A stretch of 32,621 bases of DNA from Bacillota bacterium (GCA_012518595.1 JAAYRV010000139.1:1-32621); one strand, 5' to 3'; positions 24,700 through 32,621 are shown, counted from the first letter of the stretch. Numbers and translations: made by a program. Notes: generated from the letters alone by a model not told the origin.

Positions 24700-25842
24700 T
24701 TATACCTCCTTCAGCGCAGAGAGAATCTGTTGGGGAGAAATAGGCTCCGCATCGACCCTGGTAAGGCTTATGACTTTCGTCTTGCCCTTGGAAGCCCGTT
24801 CAACCTCACGAACCAACTGCCCCATATTCATCTCAGGGACAACTATTGCTCTCACTTTTGACGCAATTCTTTCCACATGTTCTTCTGGGAACGGCCACAA
24901 TGTCTTCACTTTCAGAAGGCCTGCGGAAACTCCCGAAGCCCTTGCATCTCGCACCGCTCTTGCACCTGCACGGGCAGTAATGCCATAAGCGAACACTGCG
25001 ATATCCGCATCTTCAGTCAAGACCTCGTCAACAAAGGTCACCTCTTGCTTCGCCTTATCCATCTTGCTGTCGAGACGTCTTATTAAGGCGTCTACCTCCG
25101 GTCTCTTCGTTGTGGGGAACCCTGTCCGGTCATGGGTGAGCCCGGTCAAATGGTACCTGTACCCCGTCCCAAAATCCGCCATAGGGGGAACCACGCCGTC
25201 CCCTGCATCAGCGTCAAACGGAAGATAATCCTCAGGCTTGCAACGAGGACGTGCTCTGTTGACTATATTCAATTCACCGGGATCAGGAATCGCAACCTTC
25301 TCCCGCATGTGTCCGATGACTTCGTCCATAAGAAAGATTACAGGAATTCTCCACCGCTCCGATATGTTGAAAGCCTCCACTATCAAAGTATAAGTCTCTG
25401 CGACTGAAGTCGGGCATAACACAACAACAGGATGGTCTCCGTGTGTTCCCCATCTGGCTTGCATGACATCAGCCTGGGAAGGAGCGGTGGGAACACCGGT
25501 GCTTGGCCCGACCCTCATGACGTTTACAATAACGCAAGGGACCTCTGCGATGGCGGCAAACCCAATACTCTCCTGTTTGAGGGAAAACCCAGGCCCGCTC
25601 GTGGCAGTCATTGATTTCGCTCCTGTGAGTGAAGCCCCGATTATCGCTGATATGCTTGCAATTTCATCTTCCATCTGTATGAATTTTCCGCCGACCTTTG
25701 GGAGTATGAATGCCAGTTCTTCCGCAATTTCCGTTGAAGGAGTTATGGGGTACCCGGCAAAAAACCTCATGCCTGCAGCGACAGCGCCTTCGGCACATGC
25801 CTCATTTCCTTGCATCAATCTTATGCTTGTCTTATTTCCCAT
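24700..25842 (-). CDS. korA: 2-oxoacid:ferredoxin oxidoreductase, alpha subunit
   Basis: A 380-aa alpha subunit with the pyrimidine-binding and core domains: RLMQGNEACAEGAVAAG, FFAGYPITPSTEIAE, the activating glutamate in QMEDEIASI, TSGPGFSLKQE and MRVGPSTGVPT. Together with KorB it oxidises a 2-oxoacid plus CoA to acyl-CoA, CO2 and reduced ferredoxin, or the reverse. The frame is open to 25899, but ATG 25842 has GGAGGT seven bases upstream and overlaps the korD end by 11 bases. The adjacent sucCD makes 2-oxoglutarate the most likely substrate. Confidence 0.95.
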   Translation of the reverse strand: MGNKTSIRLMQGNEACAEGAVAAGMRFFAGYPITPSTEIAEELAFILPKVGGKFIQMEDEIASISAIIGASLTGAKSMTATSGPGFSLKQESIGFAAIAEVPCVIVNVMRVGPSTGVPTAPSQADVMQARWGTHGDHPVVVLCPTSVAETYTLIVEAFNISERWRIPVIFLMDEVIGHMREKVAIPDPGELNIVNRARPRCKPEDYLPFDADAGDGVVPPMADFGTGYRYHLTGLTHDRTGFPTTKRPEVDALIRRLDSKMDKAKQEVTFVDEVLTEDADIAVFAYGITARAGARAVRDARASGVSAGLLKVKTLWPFPEEHVERIASKVRAIVVPEMNMGQLVREVERASKGKTKVISLTRVDAEPISPQQILSALKEV

Positions 25843-26116
25843 GGACACTACCTCCCCGGGCACCGGATCTCTCTTCCTTCCTGTCACCGGCAGGCACAAC
25901 TTGAATAGCTAAATCCGGGCACATGATCTCGCATATTCCACATCTCGTACAGTCTTCGACGCGCGCTACCTGCGCCTTTCCCCCTTCCGGCCTCTCCAAG
26001 ACATTCTTTGGACAGAATGAGACGCAAATATCGCATCCCTTGCACCATCTGTCGTTGATAATCACCGGCCGGCTGTCTCCGTCCACAACCGGACCGGCAT
26101 TGCCTGATTTTTGCAT
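25832..26116 (-). CDS. korD: 2-oxoglutarate oxidoreductase ferredoxin subunit (2[4Fe-4S])
   Basis: A 94-aa dicluster ferredoxin subunit. The two binding motifs are C25-C28-C31-C35-Pro and C56-C59-C62-C66-Pro, each of the CxxCxxCxxxCP form. It carries electrons between the TPP-dependent core and external ferredoxin. AGGTGG lies nine bases before ATG 26116; a GTG at 26122 is an alternative but is only three bases from the ribosome binding site. The order korD-korA-korB-korC is the standard one for 2-oxoglutarate:ferredoxin oxidoreductase. Confidence 0.94.
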   Translation of the reverse strand: MQKSGNAGPVVDGDSRPVIINDRWCKGCDICVSFCPKNVLERPEGGKAQVARVEDCTRCGICEIMCPDLAIQVVPAGDRKEERSGARGGSVHGK

Positions 26117-26158
26117 TGACACTCGCCACCTTTGTCTTATGATTTTCGGATACCTATG

Positions 26159-27796
26159 TCAAACTGCCGGATCAGCGCCGGGAACAGATTGATAACGCGC
26201 ATAGGGGGGCAAGAGGATAGGTGAAACCTTATCTGTCACAAGCCCTGCGTCCTCCAATTCCTTGTGATACCTGGATACATGAGCGAGGGAGAGCGCTCCG
26301 GGCTTTACATGTCGTGCCCTCTCCGCTCCGGCCATGCCTGCTCGTCTGCCAAACACGACAACATCAAGGAGGGAGTTTCCCATGAGCCGGTTCCGCCCGT
26401 GGACTCCGCCGGAAGTCTCGCCTGCCACAAACAGATTCTCCACTGTGGTTACGCTTGTGTCATCCCTTATGTCAACCCCGCCGTTTTGATAATGCAGTGT
26501 AGGAAACACCAGGATAGGTGTTTTTCTCATATCAATGCCAAACCTTGCATACTGACGGTACATTGCAGGCAAGGAGCGTAGAATCGTGCCCTCCCCGTGA
26601 ATGCGTTCTATCATGGGAGAATCCAACCACACCCCGTGTTGACCTGTCTCTGTGACAATCCCCTTCTTCCTATCGAGGCACTCACGGATTATTGCGCTGG
26701 ACACCGCATCTCTGGTTTCCAAGGGGTACACGAACTGTTCACCATGGATATTGACCAATTGTGCCCCGAGGCCCCGCACCTTCTCAGTGATGAGAAGGCC
26801 GACAATTTGCTCAGGATAGGCAGCACCCGTCGGGTGGAACTGGGTCGCGTCAAGAAACACTAAACGTCCGCCCAGTCGATAAGCCATAACCAATCCGTCT
26901 GCAGTCGCGCCATAGTGATTGGTGGTTGGGAAATCGTCAATATGAAGCCTTCCGAACCCCCCTGTGGAAATCACAACTGTTTTGGCCCTGACCACAAAGA
27001 ACTCCTTGGTCTCGAGATTCATAAGGACAGCCCCGCGGCATGCGTATTCACCGTCAGACAAGAGCTCTACAGCGGGGGAGAATTCGAGCACAGGGATTTC
27101 CCTGTTTCTCACTTCGTCCCTCAAAGTGCGCATAATCTCTGCGCCGGAATAGTCCCTTGCAGCGTGCATGCGTTTTCTACATGTGCCGCCTCCGTGTTGA
27201 GTGACCATGGTCCCGTCAGACTCTTTGTCAAACATGCACCCGAGGTCTTCCAGCCACTTTATTACCAAGGGAGCGTCATGGACAAGAGCTTTCACAAGCT
27301 CGGGCTTATTGGCGAAACCTCCTCCTCCCATTACGTCAAGGTAATGGAGGTTCGGCGAATCATTTGCCTTGTCTGCAGCCTGGATCCCACCTTGAGCCAT
27401 CATGGTGTTGGCGTCACCGAGCCTTAGCTTTGTTGCCAAGAGAACGTTTGCGCCTTCGGCGTGAGCCATTAGGGCAGCAGATGAGCCTGCGCCGCCTCCG
27501 CCTATGATCAGCACGTCAACGTCGTAGTCTATCTTGTTTAAGGGAAACTTGTCCGAATCCAGCCTGCTCCGGGACTCCAGAACATCCACAAGTTCATGCG
27601 GCATGACTGATCCTTTAGAGACACCGACTTTGATAGGACGCATTGTGTCAGGACGATAGTCAGGATGAAAATCTTCAAGGAGCTGCTGTTTTTCTTCGGG
27701 ACTGAGCCGTGCATGCCTTTCATCATACCGTTTCTGCCTGGTGGCTTCCACAGCCTGGATGAACTCGTTCATTTTAGGGGTATAAGACACATCCAT
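26159..27796 (-). CDS. Fumarate reductase / succinate dehydrogenase-type flavoprotein, non-covalent FAD form
   Basis: About 545 aa. An extension of roughly 95 residues (with LSPEEKQQLLEDFHPDYRPD) precedes the FAD-binding GGGGAG at 99-104; ordinary FrdA/SdhA proteins begin their FAD site near residue 15. Further family blocks are MMAQGGIQAA, HGGGTCRKRMHAARD, QFHPTGA with the substrate-binding His-Pro-Thr-Gly, PTLHYQNGGVDI and the C-terminal HGRNRLMGNSLLD. The usual His for covalent FAD (R-S-H-T in E. coli FrdA) is Asn here (D-A-N-T), so flavin is probably bound non-covalently, as in soluble thiol:fumarate reductase TfrA. The protein has no capping helix and no membrane part. Start: ATG 27796, seven bases after the previous gene's stop; a GTG six bases further on is possible. 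The direction of reaction cannot be read from sequence. Confidence 0.87.
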   Translation of the reverse strand: MDVSYTPKMNEFIQAVEATRQKRYDERHARLSPEEKQQLLEDFHPDYRPDTMRPIKVGVSKGSVMPHELVDVLESRSRLDSDKFPLNKIDYDVDVLIIGGGGAGSSAALMAHAEGANVLLATKLRLGDANTMMAQGGIQAADKANDSPNLHYLDVMGGGGFANKPELVKALVHDAPLVIKWLEDLGCMFDKESDGTMVTQHGGGTCRKRMHAARDYSGAEIMRTLRDEVRNREIPVLEFSPAVELLSDGEYACRGAVLMNLETKEFFVVRAKTVVISTGGFGRLHIDDFPTTNHYGATADGLVMAYRLGGRLVFLDATQFHPTGAAYPEQIVGLLITEKVRGLGAQLVNIHGEQFVYPLETRDAVSSAIIRECLDRKKGIVTETGQHGVWLDSPMIERIHGEGTILRSLPAMYRQYARFGIDMRKTPILVFPTLHYQNGGVDIRDDTSVTTVENLFVAGETSGGVHGRNRLMGNSLLDVVVFGRRAGMAGAERARHVKPGALSLAHVSRYHKELEDAGLVTDKVSPILLPPYARYQSVPGADPAV

Positions 27797-27803
27797 CCCC
27801 TCC

Positions 27804-28484
27804 CTATTCAGGCTCGATGTCCCTCTGGTTGTAGAGGGTTTCAAGTTCCGCCCGGGTGAATTCTGTCATTTCGTCAAGGCTCCGGTCAAATGCCCCATCC
27901 AGGATCTCGCCGACCCGGGACGCAAGATGTTTTGCCCTGGGCGCCACATGCCTCGCATAGAGTCTTCTTATGAGGATCGCAATGTTATACTGGACAGTCT
28001 CCGCGGGGCAGCGCGCTGCGCACAGGCCGCACATTAGGCAGTCAAAAGACATATCTGCAGCCCTCTCAATATCTCCTCTCATTGCGGCTGCCATATAATT
28101 CATGACATCCAGGTCTTGGGGGCATGCTTTGGTGCAAGTATTGCACCCTAAACACCTGGTAAGCTCAGGATATAGCTTTATTATGTCACTTAAGCCGGGA
28201 CGGAGCTTCTCTACGTCATACGTAGCCTTATTTGCAGGGAAAACAGGAATTTGAGTCAGGTACATGCCATCCTCAACCACTGTCTGGCATGCCAGCCCTA
28301 CCATTAGCCTGTAGTCGCCGGGCATTCGGTAGACTGTGCCACATGCGCCGCAGAACCCTCCGCGGCATCCACAACCGCGGATAAACTGATAACCTGCATG
28401 TTCCATGGCCTTCATTATTGTAAGGCCTTTTGGAACCTCATAAGCCTTCCCCATAATGAAGATTCTGACTTTCTCCTTTTCCAT
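27804..28484 (-). CDS. Fumarate reductase-type iron-sulfur subunit
   Basis: A 226-aa electron-transfer subunit. The N-terminal [2Fe-2S] domain has C38-G-C40-RGGF-C45-GA-C48 with C66 further on. A C-terminal helical domain carries two full CxxCxxCxxxCP motifs (C111, C114, C117, C121 and C149, C152, C155, C159), predicting two [4Fe-4S] clusters rather than the [4Fe-4S] plus [3Fe-4S] of standard SdhB/FrdB. It ends soon after and lacks the HdrB-like CCG domain that thiol:fumarate reductase TfrB carries. ATG 28484 is preferred; a GTG at 28493 is closer to the same purine-rich ribosome binding site. It presumably passes electrons between the flavoprotein encoded next and the FrhB/Hdr-type proteins encoded before it. 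Confidence 0.87.
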   Translation of the reverse strand: MEKEKVRIFIMGKAYEVPKGLTIMKAMEHAGYQFIRGCGCRGGFCGACGTVYRMPGDYRLMVGLACQTVVEDGMYLTQIPVFPANKATYDVEKLRPGLSDIIKLYPELTRCLGCNTCTKACPQDLDVMNYMAAAMRGDIERAADMSFDCLMCGLCAARCPAETVQYNIAILIRRLYARHVAPRAKHLASRVGEILDGAFDRSLDEMTEFTRAELETLYNQRDIEPE

Positions 28485-28498
28485 CCCCCTCACCCCCT

Positions 28499-29593
28499 CT
28501 ACCTGGGCTCAAGCTCATCTTCTCTAAACGTTGTAAACGGAAGTTGATCTTCTTGACTTCTGCCCGGGACATACTGAAGAAGTCCTTGGGTTCTCCTGGC
28601 CACCCCGGCAAACAACGGGAAAAGCTTAATATCGACAGGGCATGCTTCTTCGCACATACCACATGCAACACAAGACAAAGACATATGGTTCATACGCGTC
28701 AAATGATAAAGAAGGGTCTCGCCGGGAAGCTTAAGGCCGCCTTTCTTCCCCGCGCGTGCCAGAACCTGCCTTGTCTCATACTCGAAAACATCCCCGTCAA
28801 AAATGCACTCCCTGCAATAACAGACCGGACATGCCACTCTGCAATTACGGCAACCGATGCATGCCGCCAAAAGCTTGGCGACACCTTCAATCCCCTCGCC
28901 GTTCAGTTCAGCGCGGGCCTTCTCGAGAAACTCCTGATATTTGCTGTTGCGCTCTTCCTTAAGCACAGCAAGAGCAGCCAGGCGCATGCCGGCTAAGGCG
29001 TCTCCCCTTTCAAACCCCAGCTCTTCTATAATTCCTGCTATACCAGGGTCAAGCCCCGGAGACAAAGAAACTAATAAGCCTCTCGAGTCGCTAAGACCTA
29101 TGTGTCCAATGTTGATACCGGGAAAAGCCGTGTCAGGCGGATTAGGGTTAAGGCAAACCTTGCATGCATCACGGAAAGAAAGATTGTCTAAATCAGAATA
29201 TGCGTCCTTGTATTCCTCTCTGTCAACCGTCCCAACACAATCAATACCGATAACAAAGAGATTGTCGGCCTCAGCTTGCTTAAGCTTTACAAGTTCAACA
29301 AGGGCACGAATTTCACATGGTTTGAGAAGGGCGCCGATTCTGCCTTGAGGTCTCTTTGAGACGGCACGGGCCACAGGAGAAGCTCCGTTAACCGGCATCA
29401 CAGGTGCAAAGGGTTCAGCCCTCTGTCTGATGAGCTCTGCATCTTTCGCCATCAGGTACGTGATAACCCCTGGCACAGGCATTACCGGGACAACCATGGC
29501 ATCCACTACGCCAAGCTCAAGCAACTTCGCGAGAAACTCAGTAAGCGCTCTGCCTCTACCTTCTTCTCCGACAGGGATCACAAGGTTATTCAT
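28499..29593 (-). CDS. FrhB/FdhB-like iron-sulfur flavoprotein
   Basis: A 364-aa protein of the coenzyme F420 hydrogenase/dehydrogenase beta-subunit type. The N-terminal 160 residues contain a segment like GALLKPCEIRALVELVKLKQ and VIGIDCVGTVD, part of the FrhB fold that binds FAD. Residues 245-263 are Cys-rich (C245, C248, C251, C255, then C258, C260, C263), and C308-C311-C314-C318-Pro form another [4Fe-4S] motif. The closest familiar relatives sit with Hdr or formate dehydrogenase proteins. An acceptor or donor such as F420, NAD(P)H, formate or ferredoxin cannot be decided by eye. It lies 39 bp after mvhD and 14 bp before the iron-sulfur subunit gene. Confidence 0.8.
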   Translation of the reverse strand: MNNLVIPVGEEGRGRALTEFLAKLLELGVVDAMVVPVMPVPGVITYLMAKDAELIRQRAEPFAPVMPVNGASPVARAVSKRPQGRIGALLKPCEIRALVELVKLKQAEADNLFVIGIDCVGTVDREEYKDAYSDLDNLSFRDACKVCLNPNPPDTAFPGINIGHIGLSDSRGLLVSLSPGLDPGIAGIIEELGFERGDALAGMRLAALAVLKEERNSKYQEFLEKARAELNGEGIEGVAKLLAACIGCRNCRVACPVCYCRECIFDGDVFEYETRQVLARAGKKGGLKLPGETLLYHLTRMNHMSLSCVACGMCEEACPVDIKLFPLFAGVARRTQGLLQYVPGRSQEDQLPFTTFREDELEPR

Positions 29594-29632
29594 GGCTCAA
29601 GTCACACCCCGATCTGGTCACCCGGACCGCTT

Positions 29633-30064
29633 TCACGTAAACCATACAGCCTTCGCAGGATTGGGACCCAGTACCTTCAGGGAATCAACCATCTCTCGGA
29701 TGGTTTCTGCAAACAACGCGCCTTCACTTGCGCTGATAAACTTGAACCACACTCTCTCACTGCTAATGCCTAATTCATCCAACACTTCTCGCAAAACCGC
29801 CAAACGACGTCTGGCTTTGTAGTTTCCGCTAACATAATGGCAGTCACCTGCGTGACACCCACCCACCAGGACTCCGTCCGCCCCATCGAGCAGCGCCTTC
29901 ACGATGTACATGGGATCTACTGATCCCGAGCACATGACTCGGATCGGACGTACGTTTGAAGGGTATTGAATCCTGGATACCCCTGCAAGATCAGCCCCGG
30001 TATAAGTGCACCAATTACACAAGAAAGCAACAATTTTCGGCTCGAAGTCCACGGAAGCTTCCAT
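29633..30064 (-). CDS. MvhD/FlpD-type [2Fe-2S] electron-transfer subunit
   Basis: A 143-aa MvhD-family protein. Conserved cysteines are C16 and C19 in FLCNWCTYTGAD, C45 in VMCSGSVDP, and C70 and C75 in GGCHAGDCHY. In methanogens MvhD bridges a hydrogenase to HdrA; FlpD does the same for formate dehydrogenase. Here no hydrogenase or formate dehydrogenase large subunit is adjacent, and an FrhB/FdhB-like protein comes next. ATG 30064 is chosen, with GGGGGA six bases upstream, over the frame's upstream start at 30127. It lies 89 bp after hdrA. Confidence 0.92.
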   Translation of the reverse strand: MEASVDFEPKIVAFLCNWCTYTGADLAGVSRIQYPSNVRPIRVMCSGSVDPMYIVKALLDGADGVLVGGCHAGDCHYVSGNYKARRRLAVLREVLDELGISSERVWFKFISASEGALFAETIREMVDSLKVLGPNPAKAVWFT

Positions 30065-30153
30065 CTCGGTTCCCCCTCTTCCAATCCTCGGTACACCCCA
30101 TGCACACGGGGAAACAGGCAAAACCATAGTCTAGAATCTCCCAATGGCCGGTA

Positions 30154-32621
30154 TCATAAAACCGCCACATCCAGCGCAGCCAATAGCCTTCGCGCTTCAA
30201 ACCCGCGATGTTCCGCTGCCCCTCCCGGGCAAGCTACCTGGCAAGCACCGCACCCCTGACACCGAAACTCATCCACAACTGCAACGCGGGAGTCCTTATC
30301 AAGAGACCTGGCATCATACGGACATGTTTCTACACAGACTCCGCATCCTCTGCAAAACCTGGTCCTCACATCTGATATATTCTCTTTGGAATGCTCCACT
30401 CCTCTCCGCAACCTGACCGCTGCCCTTACAGCAGCTGCCTCTGCGGAAAGCAAAGCCTCGGTGACAGTGGTCGGAGCTCTCGCGGTTCCACACACATACA
30501 CTCCGGGTGTGAGAAAATCCGTAGGCCTCACCTTTATATCAGCTTCCGTGTAAAAGCCGTGCAGGTCAAAATCCACCCCTAATCCGGAAGCTAATTCAGG
30601 GTCGCCTGAACCTTGAACTCCCACGGACAGAACTACACGATCCGCAGGAATGTGAAGGAGTTCGCCAAGGCCTTCATCGTAAACTTCTACTACGGCGGAC
30701 TTACCACCGTCATCAGCAATAACTCCGGGGACGTTATTCTCCGCGTACCTTATGAATACCACACCCATATCCCTGGCCTGTTCGTAGAAGAGCTCATTGA
30801 ACCCTGAGGCCCTGATATCTCGATGTAGGACATATACTTCAGTTTCAGGACGGCAAGTCTTCATGCGAATAGCGTTCTTCAGCGCCTGCAAGCAGCAAAC
30901 CCGGCTGCAGTAAGGCCTTTCTGTGTCACGCGAGCCTGTGCACTGTATCATTACTACACTTCTAATCTCGCCCTCTAAATCCTCTAAGATAAGGCCGGCC
31001 TGATCAAGCTCTGCCTCAAACTCTGTTTGTGTGACAACCGGTGACATGAGCCTGTGCATGAAGGTCTTGGGCGCTTCACACTGAGTGCCGCCGGTAGCTA
31101 AGATAACCGCTCCGCACTGAATTTCCCCGGCGGGACCCTCTGAACCGGCCTCCTGACTCTGGATTTTTGCCCGAAATCCTCCGTCAGCCCGGGATATATA
31201 GGAAATTTCAGATGACACATGCGCTTCGATGAGAGGATCTTGTCTGATTCTTTCACTCAGTGTACTAACCAGGGCTTGAACATCCATACCTGAGAGAGAA
31301 CGCTTCACTGAGCGAGCCCTTCCCCCCAGTATAGGCGCGTTTTCAACAAGGTGCACCCTATGGCCTAAGTCAGCCAAAGCTTTGGCTGCCCTCATCCCTG
31401 CAATACCCCCGCCGATTACCAATGCACCTTCCAACACAGGCCGTACCTTCTTAGTAAGGGGATTCCCATAACGAGCTTGTTCTATTGCCATTGCCACAAG
31501 ACCCAAGGCTTTTTCCGTAGCGAACCCGCTATCCCTGTGTACCCAGGCGCATTGTTCACGGATGTTGGCGACCTCCAGGAGCCCTCTCTTTATTCCAACC
31601 TCCTGAAGCCTCTCCTCCAAGACCCGGGTAACGTCTCTTGGCGAGCATCCGGCTATTATCACTTTGTCCACAGGCTCCTGTCTAACAGCCGTCTGCAGCG
31701 CCCGAATACCCGCATCCATACAGATATCAGGAATCTCCATTGCAGTTACGACTCGATCTTGCTCCTTTGCCCAGTTGACAATCTTGTCAACATCCAGACC
31801 GTCCAAGGAGGATTTGCACCTGCACACGAAAACACCGATTCTATCCCCGTCTGTCTCTCTTTCGGCGTCGGCGTCGGCGTCACCTGCGATCCGCATAGAT
31901 CCGAACCCTTGCGCCGGCTGACTCTCCAGCGCGTCCTTCAAGGCGTAGAGAGCGCACGCCCCTGACCATATGATTGCAGTTGGAATATCCTGCGGCTCAA
32001 CACCACCGCCACATACGTATATTCCTTCCCTCTCTGTCGAAACCGGAGAAAATCCGGTGGCATCTCTGCCGAGATACCCAAACAGCCCTTTCTCAACCCT
32101 CAAAGCCTGTGATAATTCGTCAATTCCGTCAGGCGGGGTAAAACCTGTTGCGAGCACAGCCAAATCGAACTCTTCAGTTGATACTGCCCCATCCGTCTCT
32201 ACGGGGATATATACATATTCATCCCCGGGCTCGATTGAAGAGACTCTACACGGCACAAATTCCACACCCAGGCCTCTGGCTCTTTCATAGTACTCCTCAA
32301 ACCCTTTCCCACATGCCCTTATGTCCATGAAAAAAATCTTTACAACCGCGTCAGGCATCAACTCCTTAAGTCTCATGGCATCTTTAATCGCATACATGCA
32401 GCACACAACTGAACAATAGGGCGCCTCCCCCGTCCTGTCGCGAGAGCCCACACATTGAACAAAAGCTATTCGCTTTGGAATTCTACGGCGAGACCCACAG
32501 ATCAACATGCCCCCTGTCGGGCCCGACGGACTGATGAGCCTTTCCAGTTCCAGCCCGGTAATGACGTTGTCAGTGAAGCCATATCCATATTCTCTGCGCG
32601 TCAGAGGGTCATAATGGCCCA
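30154..32621 (-). CDS. HdrA-type flavin/iron-sulfur protein, tandem double module, 5' end outside the window
   Basis: The frame stays open to the right edge, so 821 residues are visible and the N-terminus is missing (at 32508 there is only an internal Met; positions below count from it). The visible part has two HdrA modules. Module 1 (end only) contains QCVGSRD (18-24), YCSVVCC (31-37) and an FAD C-terminal segment to about 200. An acidic Asp/Ala linker (208-222) follows. Module 2 is complete: the N-terminal domain with GVFVCRCKSSL (225-235) and ANIREQCAWVH, FAD motif GGGIAG (366-371), QCTGSRD (522-528), YCSRVCC (533-539), and a C-terminal ferredoxin domain with C719-C722-C725-C729 and C750-C753-C756-C760. 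HdrA houses the bifurcating flavin in heterodisulfide reductases. The partner here appears to be MvhD plus the FrhB-like and fumarate-reductase proteins. Confidence 0.9.
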   Translation of the reverse strand, partial: GHYDPLTRREYGYGFTDNVITGLELERLISPSGPTGGMLICGSRRRIPKRIAFVQCVGSRDRTGEAPYCSVVCCMYAIKDAMRLKELMPDAVVKIFFMDIRACGKGFEEYYERARGLGVEFVPCRVSSIEPGDEYVYIPVETDGAVSTEEFDLAVLATGFTPPDGIDELSQALRVEKGLFGYLGRDATGFSPVSTEREGIYVCGGGVEPQDIPTAIIWSGACALYALKDALESQPAQGFGSMRIAGDADADAERETDGDRIGVFVCRCKSSLDGLDVDKIVNWAKEQDRVVTAMEIPDICMDAGIRALQTAVRQEPVDKVIIAGCSPRDVTRVLEERLQEVGIKRGLLEVANIREQCAWVHRDSGFATEKALGLVAMAIEQARYGNPLTKKVRPVLEGALVIGGGIAGMRAAKALADLGHRVHLVENAPILGGRARSVKRSLSGMDVQALVSTLSERIRQDPLIEAHVSSEISYISRADGGFRAKIQSQEAGSEGPAGEIQCGAVILATGGTQCEAPKTFMHRLMSPVVTQTEFEAELDQAGLILEDLEGEIRSVVMIQCTGSRDTERPYCSRVCCLQALKNAIRMKTCRPETEVYVLHRDIRASGFNELFYEQARDMGVVFIRYAENNVPGVIADDGGKSAVVEVYDEGLGELLHIPADRVVLSVGVQGSGDPELASGLGVDFDLHGFYTEADIKVRPTDFLTPGVYVCGTARAPTTVTEALLSAEAAAVRAAVRLRRGVEHSKENISDVRTRFCRGCGVCVETCPYDARSLDKDSRVAVVDEFRCQGCGACQVACPGGAAEHRGFEARRLLAALDVAVL

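Noticed and set aside
27804-28484. Thiol:fumarate reductase TfrB
   Set aside because: The protein ends after the two [4Fe-4S] motifs and lacks the CCG (HdrB-like) domain that defines TfrB.

Overview
The window looks like part of the chromosome of an anaerobic, Gram-positive-type bacterium of the Bacillota (Clostridia or Limnochordia-like depth). The lineage is inferred from the T-box leader, AMIN-type cell-wall amidase, PlsY, KorDABC, strong AGGAGG-type ribosome binding sites and moderate GC content; no marker gene places it precisely. Nearly every gene is on the minus strand, so transcription runs from high to low coordinates. The exceptions are a small Xre-type regulator, one unidentified coiled-coil protein and a decayed EamA transporter remnant.

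From left to right: (1) 1-330 is a T-box riboswitch leader on the minus strand with its own sigma-A-type promoter. The gene it controls, and the antiterminator, lie beyond the left edge. (2) 334-5765 is a starch/pullulan operon: a secreted GH57 enzyme followed by a cytoplasmic GH13 neopullulanase-type enzyme, with a strong promoter and a LacI-type palindromic operator. (3) 5960-8227 holds a secreted UshA-type 5'-nucleotidase, tRNA-Pro(TGG) with a near-consensus promoter, and the EamA remnant. (4) 8265-10548 is murI-rph-rdgB. (5) 10639-13087 is a multi-AMIN N-acetylmuramoyl-L-alanine amidase divergent from the Xre-type regulator. (6) 13101-16586 is plsY-like, maltokinase and a GlgM/GlgA-type glycogen synthase. 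Together with the two amylolytic enzymes these suggest a route from starch to maltose to maltose-1-phosphate. (7) 16743-18996 is a pair of serine proteases, a secreted subtilase and a cytoplasmic Nal1-like trypsin-fold protease. (8) 19079-19569 carries three tandem paralogous one-helix micro-proteins of 28-37 residues, ending at a strong hairpin. (9) 19937-21157 holds two divergent unidentified proteins.

The right third (21310 to the end) is one long run of tightly spaced minus-strand genes. In order of transcription it reads hdrA (tandem double module, 5' end outside the window), mvhD, an FrhB/FdhB-like iron-sulfur protein, a fumarate-reductase-type iron-sulfur protein, a fumarate-reductase-type flavoprotein, korDABC, then sucCD. 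On paper this joins fumarate/succinate, succinyl-CoA and 2-oxoglutarate chemistry to ferredoxin, with an Hdr-type flavin module as a possible electron-bifurcating or confurcating partner of a soluble fumarate reductase. No membrane anchor, HdrB or HdrC is seen in the window. This arrangement and the micro-protein array are the two most noteworthy items.
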